The notes: generated by a model not told the origin, from the sequence alone. Shown: positions 1 to 8,733, counted from the stretch's first letter. The stretch is 36,690 bases of DNA from Granulosicoccaceae bacterium (GCA_020629835.1 JAHDCO010000040.1:1-36690); one strand, 5' to 3'. Numbers and translations: made by a program.

Positions 1-2
1 CA

Positions 3-833
3 TCGGGCGCTGAATCACTGGCTAAGCAAGCATTGAAAGTCACACTACGAAGTAACCAGCGAACCAATATACAAGCGCTGTTAAATGATTTCTCATTGGT
101 CTTTAACGATGACTTTACCGGCACACAGCTTGATGCCAGTAAATGGAACACTCGATTGCCGTGGGGACCAGACACCATCATTAACGGCGAACAGCAGTAC
201 TTTGTAGACATTCAGAATTCACCCGATTTCGGCTACGACCCATTTAGCCTGACCGGTAATTCGTTAACTATTGAAGGCGTTGCAACCCCTGACACATTAA
301 GCAACGCGGCCGCTGGTCAACCGTTTCTATCCGGCGCCATTACCACTCGAGACAGTTTTAACTTTACCTACGGGTACGTCGAAAGCCGGGTCAAATTTGC
401 CGAAGGCGCGGGCATGTTATCGAGCTTCTTTCTGTTCCACCAATGGGCTGCGCTTAACGCCCCGGAAATCGATATTGTTGAATACTTAGGGGAACAACCT
501 AACCGAGCTTTTCAGACCTACCACTATCGTGACGAGCGTTTTAACGATGCACTGCATTCCACCCCAACCATGTCAGTGGCGTCTGATGGCAACCCTTTTT
601 CTGATGACTTCCATGTATTTTCCGTTCTATGGGAGCCGGATCTGGTGGTTTGGTTTATCGACGGTGAGGAAGTGTTGTCGATACAAGGGCCCGAGGTGGC
701 AAGGCAACGCAGCTACATAACGATGTACCTGGTACTGGGCAGTGAGTGGACACAAACCCCGGATATCAACTCAGGGATTTTTCCAGGCCAATTCGAAATT
801 GATTACGTTCGCGTGTACCAGCGTAACAATTGA
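3..833 (+). CDS. Glycoside hydrolase family 16 protein, 3' part (start outside window)
   Basis: The frame is open from the left edge, so the true start probably lies outside the window; the TTG at 33 has no clear ribosome binding site. The signature EIDIVEYLG (codons at about 465-491) is the GH16 active site ExDxxE, with two catalytic glutamates and an aspartate between them, in the form with the extra beta-bulge residue typical of laminarinase-like members. The segment NGEQQYFVD near the N-terminus and the ending FEIDYVRVYQ are typical GH16 strands. By family knowledge it is a retaining beta-glycanase acting on beta-1,3 or mixed-linkage glucans or marine galactans. The exact substrate and any signal peptide or carbohydrate-binding module cannot be judged from this part. 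It converges on ctaB, with 33 bp between their stop codons. Confidence 0.88.
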   Translation, partial: SGAESLAKQALKVTLRSNQRTNIQALLNDFSLVFNDDFTGTQLDASKWNTRLPWGPDTIINGEQQYFVDIQNSPDFGYDPFSLTGNSLTIEGVATPDTLSNAAAGQPFLSGAITTRDSFNFTYGYVESRVKFAEGAGMLSSFFLFHQWAALNAPEIDIVEYLGEQPNRAFQTYHYRDERFNDALHSTPTMSVASDGNPFSDDFHVFSVLWEPDLVVWFIDGEEVLSIQGPEVARQRSYITMYLVLGSEWTQTPDINSGIFPGQFEIDYVRVYQRNN

Positions 834-866
834 TGCACGGACGCACCGCCATACCAAACTGACTTA

Positions 867-1784
867 CTAGTAGTGAAAACCAAGCAGCGGTAAGTAGTGG
901 TCAACCAACATGACGCCAAACAACCACATCAGGTAGTTGATGGAAAACACAAAGGTTTTGATGGGCTGACGCTCTGCGGTGTCGTCAAACAGCTTCCACG
1001 CATGAAACAAGAACCGTGCGCCAAGGACTAACGCGCCAATGAGGTAGAACAGCCCATTCATTTGAATGAGGTAGGGAAACACCGTCACGATAACCAGCAG
1101 CACGGTGTACAACATGATTTGCACGCGTGTGAATGGGATGCCGTGAGTAACTGGCAACATCGGAATATCCACCTTGGCGTAGTCGTCGCGCCGATGGATA
1201 GCAAGAGCCCAAAAATGCGGTGGTGTCCATACAAACACGATCAAAAACAGTAGTAAGGCACCGGCAGTGACTTCGCCGGTTACAGCTGCCCAGCCGAGCA
1301 CCGGAGGCATAGCGCCCGCTGCGCCGCCGATCACAATGTTCTGCGGGGTAGCTCGTTTGAGATACACGGTGTAAACCACGGCGTAACCGATCAATGAAAA
1401 AAACGTGAGCACGGCGGTAAGCACATTAACGAAGGCAACCAACAGCACCATGCCCAGTGCGCCGATGAAAAATGCAAAGATCAAACACTGGCGAGTAGAG
1501 AGCGCACCCTGCGGAATGGGGCGGTTTTCCGTGCGTTTCATGATGGCGTCGGTGCGCTGGTCGATCACGTGATTGATTGCGGCAGCCGAGGAAGACGCCA
1601 ACCCAATGCCCACCAAACCAAAAAAGGTTTGTTGCAGCGGTAACCATCCCGGCACGGCAAGTGCCATACCCACAAGCGCAGTAAAGACCAACAACAAAAC
1701 CACTTTAGGTTTGGTTATTTCCAGGTAGTCCCGCCAGTGCGCTAACGCATGGCTGACCGGGTTGTTTAGGCTTGTTGAAGTCAT
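867..1784 (-). CDS. ctaB: Heme O synthase (protoheme IX farnesyltransferase)
   Basis: Inner-membrane prenyltransferase that adds a farnesyl group to heme B to make heme O, the precursor of heme A for cytochrome oxidase. The 305-residue product has the usual family length and about nine hydrophobic segments. The first aspartate-rich motif is visible as N71-H-V-I-D75-Q-R-T-D79, followed by MKRTENRP, the hallmark of the UbiA/CyoE family; a histidine-rich loop ([15 protein letters not shown]) follows at about residue 188. It lies 13 bp downstream of the SCO-like gene and is the last gene of the surf1 operon. The symbol cyoE is used for the same family, but the aa3 oxidase context favours ctaB. 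No strong ribosome binding site is seen, so translational coupling to the upstream gene is likely. Confidence 0.96.
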   Translation of the reverse strand: MTSTSLNNPVSHALAHWRDYLEITKPKVVLLLVFTALVGMALAVPGWLPLQQTFFGLVGIGLASSSAAAINHVIDQRTDAIMKRTENRPIPQGALSTRQCLIFAFFIGALGMVLLVAFVNVLTAVLTFFSLIGYAVVYTVYLKRATPQNIVIGGAAGAMPPVLGWAAVTGEVTAGALLLFLIVFVWTPPHFWALAIHRRDDYAKVDIPMLPVTHGIPFTRVQIMLYTVLLVIVTVFPYLIQMNGLFYLIGALVLGARFLFHAWKLFDDTAERQPIKTFVFSINYLMWLFGVMLVDHYLPLLGFHY

Positions 1785-1797
1785 GACAGCCGCGAGG

Positions 1798-2502
1798 TTA
1801 ACCGATGCGGGACACCTTTAACAGGTGCTTGAGGTCTTTAAGCATTTTCCCGGGGTCAAGATCGGGAGAAAACCGCATCATAACGTTGCCAAACGGATCG
1901 ACGATGTAGATTGCATCACTCAATTCGCTCATGTCACGCTCACCTTCAGCGGACTTGATCTGGTTTCTTAGCGCAGCCACCTTATCGTCTGAACCACTCA
2001 GTACTCGCAAACCGAGATGCTGAGCCAAGAGTTCATCATCCAATTGCGCTGGCGATTCAAGTACCGCTACACGTTGCACGCGGTTCATTCGGTTATTCAG
2101 AGCCAGCCTGACTTGCCGCATGTGGTACAGATTCTTTTGGCAGGTCTCCTCGCAAGCGCCTTGAGGTAAGTACACCATTGACCAGATCTTTCGAAACTCT
2201 TCCAGCGTGAAATCGTCAGCAGGCTCTCGAAAAGCATCGGCCACATCCTGACTGTTGTTTTTCATAACGAACTGATTCAACGAAAATTCGCTGAGTGGCT
2301 GAGCTGGGTGAATGAGTTCACCCCACGATTTATCCCCCCAGGTGCCGCCTTGCATGCGCACAACCTGCAACCAGATAATGGCCAACAGCAAAGGGATGCC
2401 AAAGCAGGCAATGATGATTAAAAATCGCTTACGAGCCGCTTTTGCGTCCTGATCGCCCGTTGGGGCCTCATTGGGAGTAGCAGCGTTATCGGATGTTGTC
2501 AT
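1798..2502 (-). CDS. SCO1-like membrane-anchored thioredoxin-fold protein, probable cytochrome oxidase assembly factor
   Basis: The 234-residue product has a hydrophilic N-terminus, one membrane segment at about residues 27-47 and a periplasmic domain. The domain has a CxxxC pair (C117 and C121, ACEETCQKN) placed after WSMVYLPQG, as in SCO copper chaperones. The C-terminal [13 protein letters not shown] resembles the SCO strand that follows the copper-binding histidine, but I do not see a clear histidine ligand there. Its place between surf1 and ctaB fits a role in assembly of the copper centre or thiol reduction on subunit II. Similar poorly characterised proteins occupy this position in other gammaproteobacterial cox clusters. 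The specific function is inferred. Confidence 0.75.
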   Translation of the reverse strand: MTTSDNAATPNEAPTGDQDAKAARKRFLIIIACFGIPLLLAIIWLQVVRMQGGTWGDKSWGELIHPAQPLSEFSLNQFVMKNNSQDVADAFREPADDFTLEEFRKIWSMVYLPQGACEETCQKNLYHMRQVRLALNNRMNRVQRVAVLESPAQLDDELLAQHLGLRVLSGSDDKVAALRNQIKSAEGERDMSELSDAIYIVDPFGNVMMRFSPDLDPGKMLKDLKHLLKVSRIG

Positions 2503-2517
2503 TCGAATTAATCTTGT

Positions 2518-3333
2518 CTATTTGGAGGCACGCGCCGGTCTTAGCCCGTACCAAAAATATAAAAAACACAGCGTTATCAAAAGCGCAAACCACTGCACGG
2601 CGTAACCCAGATGCCGAGACGGCCCGAAGGTTTCGGTTGGCTCCCAATTACCTTTTAGATGCCACGCTTCCGAAACCGGTGCATCAATTCCCCGAGCTTG
2701 CACCAGGGCTGGCACCAGACTCACACCCAATGCTTCGCCAAATACTGCGTAATCGAGGTACTGCACACGCTTGGGCCAACCCGTTGAAGGCTCGATAGCT
2801 GGCCCACTGGCAAGCCCTTTCGATGGTCGAGTTAACACCCCTTCAATGGTGATGGTCTGAGGCGGTTCGATCCCACTGTCTATGGTTGTGGCTTGCGGGT
2901 TATCAAATCCGGCAGACACGTCCGGCAACGTTGAGCGCGATTGCCCAACGGGCACCCAACCGCGGTTAACCAGAACCGTGAGCCCAGACAGGGTTTGGAA
3001 CGGAGTGAGCACTTCATACCCTGCCTTCCCTTCTGAGATTCTATTGTCCCAAAGCCATTGGTTTTTGGGTTTCCAAACACCCGTGATGGTGACTCGGGCA
3101 TATCGCTCAGCAGCATCAAACAGAGAGTCCTGGTATTCAATCAACGGAACGGCAGGTGCGGCTGCCGATGCTGCCGCGAGCTCTAGCATCGTCCGCTTTT
3201 CTTCTGCACGATTTAATTGCCAAACCCCAAGACTCAGCAACAACGCACTGACGATAAAAAACGCGCCATGAACAATGACCGTTCGGCCTGTGCTGCCACT
3301 GGTAGGGTGATTTTCTACAGATGCCTCGCTCAT
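2518..3333 (-). CDS. SURF1 family cytochrome oxidase assembly protein
   Basis: SURF1 proteins are inner-membrane factors that help insert heme A into subunit I of cytochrome c oxidase. The 271-residue product has the family layout: an N-terminal membrane segment at about 20-40 ending in LGVWQLNRAEEKR, a periplasmic domain with the conserved NRGWVP (near residue 123), and a C-terminal membrane segment containing LGYAVQWFALLITLC before FYFWYGLRPAR. It is the first gene of a minus-strand trio, with the SCO-like gene 15 bp downstream. Its start codon is only 27 bp from the divergent DUF2909 gene, so its promoter must lie in or next to that gene. Confidence 0.94.
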   Translation of the reverse strand: MSEASVENHPTSGSTGRTVIVHGAFFIVSALLLSLGVWQLNRAEEKRTMLELAAASAAAPAVPLIEYQDSLFDAAERYARVTITGVWKPKNQWLWDNRISEGKAGYEVLTPFQTLSGLTVLVNRGWVPVGQSRSTLPDVSAGFDNPQATTIDSGIEPPQTITIEGVLTRPSKGLASGPAIEPSTGWPKRVQYLDYAVFGEALGVSLVPALVQARGIDAPVSEAWHLKGNWEPTETFGPSRHLGYAVQWFALLITLCFLYFWYGLRPARASK

Positions 3334-3360
3334 AGTATTGAAGGTGGTACCCTGCCCGGC

Positions 3361-3582
3361 ATGTTATTAGTCAAACTCATCGTGTTGCTGCTGCTCGGGT
3401 TCACTGTGGTTAGCTTGTTTTCAGCCATGTTTTTTATGGTGAAAGATAAAGGGCAAACGCGGCGAACAGTCAACGCTCTATCTTTACGTATCGGCCTGTC
3501 CATTGTGATCATCGTAGTCATCATGATCGCCGGCGCTACAGGCGTTATTGAGCTGAATCCGAACCCGTCCTATTCCAACTGA
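3361..3582 (+). CDS. DUF2909 twin-transmembrane small protein
   Basis: This 73-residue protein has two hydrophobic helices (about 4-26 and 46-64) joined by a charged loop, KDKGQTRRTVNALSLRIG, which matches the DUF2909 (twin transmembrane protein) family found next to oxidase genes in gammaproteobacteria. The frame continues upstream to 3217, but that extension runs inside surf1 in antisense and looks like a chance extension; the ATG at 3361 begins the hydrophobic helix directly. It is divergent from surf1 and convergent with the LOG-family gene. A role in oxidase assembly or stability is inferred from context only. Confidence 0.82.
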   Translation: MLLVKLIVLLLLGFTVVSLFSAMFFMVKDKGQTRRTVNALSLRIGLSIVIIVVIMIAGATGVIELNPNPSYSN

Positions 3583-3614
3583 CGAGTGAACGTGTCAATA
3601 AGCCCGCTTACGGG

Positions 3615-4217
3615 TTAGAGCTTTGCCGCCGTTAGGGGTTTGGCACTGACCAAGCGCTCGATCAACGTATTAGGGTCGGACGCCACGTGCAATAAGTCGC
3701 GGTGGGCCAGCTTCATAAAACCTTGTGCAGCTGAGTGGTCCAGGAACGCCAGCAGAGAATCGTAAAACCCATTGACGTTCAACAGACCAATGGGTTTTTG
3801 GTGGTAACCCAGCTGAGCCCAGGTCAGCACCTCGAACAGCTCTTCCAGTGTGCCCAAGCCGCCAGGCAACGCAATAAAGGCATCACAACATTCGGCCATT
3901 TTCGCCTTACGTTCGTGCATACCATCAGTCACGTGCAGTTCCGTCAGACCCGGATGGGCAATTTCCACATCCACTAAAGATTTGGGTATCACGCCGATGA
4001 CTTTGCCGTCACCTGCTAGTACTCGATCGGCAACCGCACCCATCAGCCCGATGTCCGCGCCGCCGTACACGAGTGATCTTTCTGACTGCGCAATGCAATC
4101 GGCCAGCGCAAGGCTGGCCGAGAGGTAGTCAGGCTCTACCCCCGCGCTGGACCCGCAAAAAACACAGATCGAGCGCAGTGGTACATTCGTCACGTTAGAA
4201 GAGGTAGACAAAGACAA
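3615..4217 (-). CDS. LOG/TIGR00730 family Rossmann-fold nucleotide phosphoribohydrolase
   Basis: Predicted cytosolic enzyme that removes the base from nucleoside 5'-monophosphates (the 'Lonely guy' cytokinin-activating family, whose bacterial members often act on AMP or similar). The signature PGGLGTLEELFEVLTW begins at residue 118 and the upstream MHERKAKM at 100-107 supplies the usual catalytic arginine and lysine. The N-terminal VFCGSSAG is the family's first strand and turn. Length (200 residues) is normal. The chosen start overlaps the end of coxC by 23 bp; a GTG at 4193 would remove most of the overlap. Its presence within an oxidase cluster is unusual, since nothing links it to respiration. 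Confidence 0.93.
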   Translation of the reverse strand: MSLSTSSNVTNVPLRSICVFCGSSAGVEPDYLSASLALADCIAQSERSLVYGGADIGLMGAVADRVLAGDGKVIGVIPKSLVDVEIAHPGLTELHVTDGMHERKAKMAECCDAFIALPGGLGTLEELFEVLTWAQLGYHQKPIGLLNVNGFYDSLLAFLDHSAAQGFMKLAHRDLLHVASDPNTLIERLVSAKPLTAAKL

Positions 4218-5067
4218 ACAACCCTAGCCAAACCACATCAACAAAGTGCCAGTACCAAGCGGCTGCTTCGAAGGCAAAGTGGTTTTCCGCGGTGAAATGG
4301 CCCTTCATGCCGCGCAGCATGACCACGAATAGCATGACGGCACCCATGCAAACATGGAAACCGTGAAAGCCTGTGAGCATAAAGAACGTGGATCCGTAGA
4401 TGCCACTGGACATCTTCAGGCCAAGGTGCGCGTAGGCTTCGTAGTATTCGAAGGCCTGGCAGGCGACGAAGATGAAACCCAGAGCAACCGTTGCACCCAA
4501 CCAACGGACCATCTTTTTCTGATCACCGTCTTTGATAGCGTGGTGCGCGACCGTACAAGTGAATCCACTGGTCAGTAGCAGTAAGGTGTTGATTAGTGGC
4601 AACCCAAACCAGCCCATGGGTTGGAATCCGCCACCGACGTTAGCCGGTCCATCGGTTGGCCAGACGTAGTTGTAGCCTGACCAGAGCACGGCGTTTGTGA
4701 CATCAGCGCCGCCAGCGCCTTCACCGCCGAGCCACGGGCCTGAGAACTGACGTGCGTAGAAAAGCGCACCGAAGAATGCTCCGAAAAACATGACTTCAGA
4801 AAAGATGAACCAGCTCATGCACATGCGGAATGAGGTATCCACCTGGCCGTTGTAGGCGCCCGACTGGCTCTCTTTAATGACGGTTGCGAACCAACCAAAC
4901 AGCATGAACACCATGATGGCAAGGCCAGCATAAAACGTGATTTCGCCAACGCCCGAGCCGTTTAACCAGCTGCCCAGCCCCATAAACGTAACGAACAACC
5001 CAATGGAGCCCACGATGGGCCATTTGGCTTCATGCGGAATGTAGTAGCCGTCTGTCGCAGTACTCAT
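4195..5067 (-). CDS. coxC: Cytochrome c oxidase subunit III
   Basis: Structural subunit III of the aa3-type oxidase, an inner-membrane protein that stabilises turnover of subunit I. The 290-residue product starts with YYIPHEAKWPIVGS, has about seven hydrophobic helices, carries the conserved glutamate in FIFSEVMFFGAFFGAL, and ends in the typical HFVDVVWLGLFVFVYLF. Its ATG overlaps the cox11 stop codon (ATGA, 5064-5067), so the two are probably translationally coupled. It is the last core gene of the coxBA-cox11-coxC operon, before the overlapping LOG-family gene. Confidence 0.97.
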   Translation of the reverse strand: MSTATDGYYIPHEAKWPIVGSIGLFVTFMGLGSWLNGSGVGEITFYAGLAIMVFMLFGWFATVIKESQSGAYNGQVDTSFRMCMSWFIFSEVMFFGAFFGALFYARQFSGPWLGGEGAGGADVTNAVLWSGYNYVWPTDGPANVGGGFQPMGWFGLPLINTLLLLTSGFTCTVAHHAIKDGDQKKMVRWLGATVALGFIFVACQAFEYYEAYAHLGLKMSSGIYGSTFFMLTGFHGFHVCMGAVMLFVVMLRGMKGHFTAENHFAFEAAAWYWHFVDVVWLGLFVFVYLF

Positions 5068-5705
5068 TGGCTGATTTCCTGTGTAAATCCGGTAAGTGTC
5101 GGGCTCAGACTGGCCGTGCTGTTGGCGTCTGGGGAGTTAAAAAAGGTGTAGGACAACGTCACCCTGTCTACATTGAGCGGCAAGTCCGGATCAATGATAA
5201 AGATTAACGGCATATCCTTTGATGCTCTTGGCTCAAACAACTGTTGAGTAAAACAAAAGCATTCGGTCTTATTAAAGTACTTTGCCGCAGCCGAGGGTGT
5301 GACGCTAGGGGTCGCTTGGCCCACGGTGGTGCGGTCTGTCAGGTTTTCCGCGTAGTAGGCTGTTTGATAGGTCTGGCCTGGCTTCACGCGCATTTCGCGC
5401 GTCGTGGGACGAAACGTCCAGGAACCGGAGGCGTTGATGGTTGAGGTGAATTCCACAATGACTTCACGATCGGCAACCGCTTGAGCGGCCTCGGCTTCTG
5501 CAATGGATACGCGGCCGGTTTTTCCATTTAGCCCGGTGATCTCACAGATGATGTCGTACATCGGCACCATCGCGTACCCAAAGCCGAACATACCCACAGC
5601 CAGAGCCAGCATCTTGCCCGCCACCATGGCGTGTGCTTTGGACGTTGCCCGTGGGTGCTGTGCCGCCGAGGCTTGCTGTTCGTGACCCGCGCTGGAATCT
5701 GTCAT
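5064..5705 (-). CDS. ctaG: Cytochrome c oxidase assembly protein CtaG/Cox11 (copper delivery to CuB)
   Basis: Membrane-anchored copper chaperone that loads the CuB site of subunit I. With the start at 5705 the product has 213 residues: a cytoplasmic tail, one membrane helix (about 29-47) and a periplasmic beta-domain with the copper-binding CFCF motif at C149-C151 (TECFCFTQQ). The conserved cysteine of DIICEITGLNGKT is C54. The frame can be extended to 5759, but the ATG at 5705 overlaps the stop of the small upstream gene (ATGA) and has GGAAGGG about 10 nt upstream, so I chose it. In the Cox11 sense of the name; not the unrelated Bacillus CtaG. Confidence 0.95.
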   Translation of the reverse strand: MTDSSAGHEQQASAAQHPRATSKAHAMVAGKMLALAVGMFGFGYAMVPMYDIICEITGLNGKTGRVSIAEAEAAQAVADREVIVEFTSTINASGSWTFRPTTREMRVKPGQTYQTAYYAENLTDRTTVGQATPSVTPSAAAKYFNKTECFCFTQQLFEPRASKDMPLIFIIDPDLPLNVDRVTLSYTFFNSPDANSTASLSPTLTGFTQEISQ

Positions 5706-5842
5706 GCAATTTGGCCCTTCCCGAACATGATGTAAAGGATGCTGCCGCCGTACAGACACACCGCCAACAAGCCCAACAGCAATGGCAGCCGATAGCGCTT
5801 GAAGAAACCTGGCGATGTGTCATTCGACATAACGGTACTCAT
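5702..5842 (-). CDS. Small cytochrome oxidase assembly protein, 46 residues
   Basis: A short frame between coxA and cox11 encodes a 46-residue single-span membrane protein: a short polar N-terminus (SNDTSPGFFKRYR), a hydrophobic helix (LPLLLGLLAVCLYGGSILYI) and the ending MFGKGQIA. Proteins of this size and sequence sit between subunit I and Cox11 in other proteobacterial cox operons and are usually called cytochrome oxidase small assembly proteins. The start could be the ATG at 5842 or the in-frame ATG at 5830. Its TGA stop overlaps the cox11 start, which indicates coupling. It lies 28 nt downstream of the coxA stop. Function is inferred from context. Confidence 0.8.
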   Translation of the reverse strand: MSTVMSNDTSPGFFKRYRLPLLLGLLAVCLYGGSILYIMFGKGQIA

Positions 5843-5870
5843 AGATTCAGTGTTCCGGTCACTGCGACGC

Positions 5871-7481
5871 TTAGCGCGTCACAGTGTTCGGTGTAATAGT
5901 CGGAGACTCTTCGAACGTGTGGTACGGAGCAGGTGACGCCACTGTCCATTCCAGACCGCGAGCACCTTCCCATACTTCACCGGTGGCCTTTTCGCCGCCC
6001 TTGATGCACTTGAAGATGATGTACACAAACATCAGCTGGCTGAAGCCAAAGCCAAAGGCACCAATGGTTGCAATCATGTTCCAGTCAGCGAACTGCAGGC
6101 TGTAATCTGGAATTCGGCGTGGCATACCAGCCAAGCCCACGAAGTGCATTGGGAAGAACAGCACGTTTACGAAAATGGTGGAAATCCAGAAGTGCATTTT
6201 CCCGAGCTTTTCGTCGTACATATTGCCCGTCCACTTCGGTATCCAGAAGTAGCAAGCCGCCATCAGTGAGTAGATTGCGCCGGGTACCAGAACGTAGTGG
6301 AAGTGGGCTACCACGAAGTAGGTGTCGTGGTACTGGATATCCGCCGGCGTGATGGCCAACATCAATCCAGACAAGCCACCAATGGTAAACATGACCACGA
6401 ACCCGATAGCAAACAGCATCGGTGTTTCAAAAGTCATGGAACCGCGCCACATGGTGGACACCCAGTTAAACACTTTCACACCCGTCGGCACCGAGATCAT
6501 CATGGTGGAGAACATGAAGAAGAGCTCTGCCGCCAACGGCATGCCCGTAGTGAACATGTGGTGCGCCCAAACGATGAACGACAAGAATGCGATAGACGCG
6601 GTGGCGTACACCATGGAATCGTAACCAAACAGCGGCTTACGAGAGAAGGTTGGGATGATGTGCGAGATGATGCCGAACGCTGGCAAGATCAGGATGTACA
6701 CCTCAGGGTGACCGAAGAACCAGAAGATGTGCTGGTACATGACGGGGTCGCCACCACCTGCTGCACTGAAAAAGCTGGTTTCAAAAAAGCGATCAGTGAG
6801 CAACATGGTTACCGCACCCGCAAATACCGGGATGGTGGCGATAAGCAGGAATGCAGTGATCAACCAAGTCCATACGAACATAGGCATTTGCATCAACGTC
6901 ATGCCAGGCGCACGCATGTTGAAGATCGTGGCCACGATGTTGATTGAACCCATGACGGACGAGATGCCCATGAAGTGAATCGCGAACACAACGAACGCAA
7001 AGCTATCACCCATCTGCAGAACCAACGGCGGATACATAGTCCAGCCACCTGCCGGGCCGCCCGAATCCATAAAGAGAGTTGACAGCAGGATGGTGAATGC
7101 AAACGGCATGATCCAGAACGACCAGTTATTCAGTCGTGGCAGAGCCATATCCGGCGCACCCAACATCATTGGAATCATCCAGTTGGCCAAGCCCACAAAC
7201 GCTGGCATAACCACACCGAAGATCATGACCAGGGCGTGCATCGTGGTCATGGAGTTGAAGAACATGGGATCAACAATTTGAATACCCGGTGCCCAAAGTT
7301 CTGCACGGATAATCAGCGCCATACCACCGCCGATGAAAAACATGATGAGCGAGAACCACAGGTACAAAGTACCAATGTCTTTGTGGTTAGTGGTTGTTAT
7401 CCAACGCATCAAGCCTGGCGCAGGACCATGGTGGTCGTGGTCACCATGATGCGCGTCATGACTGGTATCCACTTGACTCAT
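5871..7481 (-). CDS. coxA: Cytochrome c oxidase subunit I (aa3 type, A1 heme-copper oxidase)
   Basis: Catalytic subunit that reduces oxygen to water and pumps protons. The 536-residue product has the full set of ligands: H82 (low-spin heme) in TTMHALVMIFG; H258, E260 and Y262 in FFGHPEVYI (CuB ligand, D-channel glutamate and the tyrosine cross-linked to histidine); H307 and H308 (CuB) in AHHMFTTG; H393 (high-spin heme) and H395 (low-spin heme) in VVAHFHYVL. D111 in GAPDMALPR is the D-channel entrance. E260 places it in the A1 subfamily. The N-terminus is rich in histidine. Its ATG overlaps the coxB stop by one base (TAATG at 7479-7483). Confidence 0.99.
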   Translation of the reverse strand: MSQVDTSHDAHHGDHDHHGPAPGLMRWITTTNHKDIGTLYLWFSLIMFFIGGGMALIIRAELWAPGIQIVDPMFFNSMTTMHALVMIFGVVMPAFVGLANWMIPMMLGAPDMALPRLNNWSFWIMPFAFTILLSTLFMDSGGPAGGWTMYPPLVLQMGDSFAFVVFAIHFMGISSVMGSINIVATIFNMRAPGMTLMQMPMFVWTWLITAFLLIATIPVFAGAVTMLLTDRFFETSFFSAAGGGDPVMYQHIFWFFGHPEVYILILPAFGIISHIIPTFSRKPLFGYDSMVYATASIAFLSFIVWAHHMFTTGMPLAAELFFMFSTMMISVPTGVKVFNWVSTMWRGSMTFETPMLFAIGFVVMFTIGGLSGLMLAITPADIQYHDTYFVVAHFHYVLVPGAIYSLMAACYFWIPKWTGNMYDEKLGKMHFWISTIFVNVLFFPMHFVGLAGMPRRIPDYSLQFADWNMIATIGAFGFGFSQLMFVYIIFKCIKGGEKATGEVWEGARGLEWTVASPAPYHTFEESPTITPNTVTR

Positions 7482-8677
7482 TAGTTCACCCCTTGAGTAA
7501 GATTAAATTGGTCTATATCAGCGTTGGTCTGCAAGAGCCCCTGCCGTAGTGATTTCATTTGGTACGGCTGCACTGTGTCGCCTAAATCGTTGCCAAACGC
7601 GTTGCGCTGGTAGGTAATAACGGCGGCCAGGTCGATATCGCTCAATGTGGAACCGTAGGCAGCCATAGGCGTATCCGCAACGCCCATCAATACCGTTTGA
7701 ACGTGCGTTTCAATATCGCCAGTGGCAATGGCGCTGCCAGCGATGGATGGGAACATACCGGGAATGCCCTGGCCTTCGGCCTGATGGCAACCCATGCAGT
7801 TAGCGCCGTATACCTTTTCGCCCTGTGCAACGAGTTCTTCCTTCGTCCACTGACGCTCACCTTGAGTGGCATTGGCCGCCATGAGTTCTTGCTGCTCTGC
7901 TACCCACTGGTCGTATTCTTCCTGGGGTACTGCGTGCACAACCACCGGCATAAAGCCGTGGTCACGACCGCATAATTCTGTGCATTTACCGCGGTAGATA
8001 CCAGGCTCATCAATCTTTGCCCAGTTTTCGTTAATAAAGCCTGGGTTTGCATCCTTCTTAACCGACAAGGCTGGCACCCACCAGGAGTGGATAACGTCGG
8101 CAGAGGTGTGCAGGAAGCGAATTTTCTTGCCTACCGGCACAACCAACGGCTTGTCCACTTCTTTTAAGTAGTTGTCAAACTGACTCAGATCGATGTCCGA
8201 CCCTTTCTGACGAGCCGCGTTGTGATCCGGGTGCAACTGGCTGTAGAACGAGATACCTTCATCCAGGTACTCGTACTGCCAACGCCACTGGTAGCCTGTG
8301 ACCTTGATAGACATTTCAGAATCACTGAAGTCTTCCATCTTGATCAGCACACGAGCTGCCGGGATAGCCATAGCGATCAAAATGATCAGTGGCACGACCG
8401 TCCACACAATTTCAACCGTGGTGCTTTCGTGGAAATCCGCCGCTACCGCACCTTTCGATTTGCGGTGCTTCAGGATGGAATAAAACATAACGCCAAACAC
8501 GAGCGCGCCGATCACACAGCAGATGTAGAAAATGGCCATGTGCAAGCCATAAACACGCCGGCTGATGTCAGTCACACCCTCCGTCATGTTTAACGCGCCC
8601 CAATCGGCTAGCGCAACGCTCGGCAATACAGCGGCGGCCAGTCCGAGAAGCATCCATCGAATGATGCCAAACCTCAT
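7481..8677 (-). CDS. coxB: Cytochrome c oxidase subunit II with C-terminal cytochrome c domain
   Basis: Electron-entry subunit of the caa3-like aa3 oxidase. The chosen start at 8677 has GGAGAG six bases upstream; an ATG at 8704 in frame lacks this. The 398-residue product has a signal sequence, two membrane helices (about 43-68 and 88-112), a cupredoxin domain with CuA ligands H197, C232, C236, H240 and M243 (CTELCGRDHGFM), then a cytochrome c domain with C294-M-G-C297-H298. Family length without the heme domain is nearer 280, so the fusion accounts for the extra residues. It is the first gene of the minus-strand oxidase operon. Confidence 0.97.
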   Translation of the reverse strand: MRFGIIRWMLLGLAAAVLPSVALADWGALNMTEGVTDISRRVYGLHMAIFYICCVIGALVFGVMFYSILKHRKSKGAVAADFHESTTVEIVWTVVPLIILIAMAIPAARVLIKMEDFSDSEMSIKVTGYQWRWQYEYLDEGISFYSQLHPDHNAARQKGSDIDLSQFDNYLKEVDKPLVVPVGKKIRFLHTSADVIHSWWVPALSVKKDANPGFINENWAKIDEPGIYRGKCTELCGRDHGFMPVVVHAVPQEEYDQWVAEQQELMAANATQGERQWTKEELVAQGEKVYGANCMGCHQAEGQGIPGMFPSIAGSAIATGDIETHVQTVLMGVADTPMAAYGSTLSDIDLAAVITYQRNAFGNDLGDTVQPYQMKSLRQGLLQTNADIDQFNLTQGVN

Positions 8678-8733
8678 ACGGTTCTCTCCAAAGTCAAAAC
8701 TCATGTCTTTTCGTATACCTGCAACGTTTCGCT

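Noticed and set aside
3217-3360. N-terminal extension of the DUF2909 protein
   Set aside because: It runs antisense through the start of surf1 and precedes the hydrophobic helix that normally begins the family.
6297-6947. Plus-strand frame of 216 codons, very rich in H, R and D
   Set aside because: Antisense to coxA; composition is that of a reversed membrane-protein gene.
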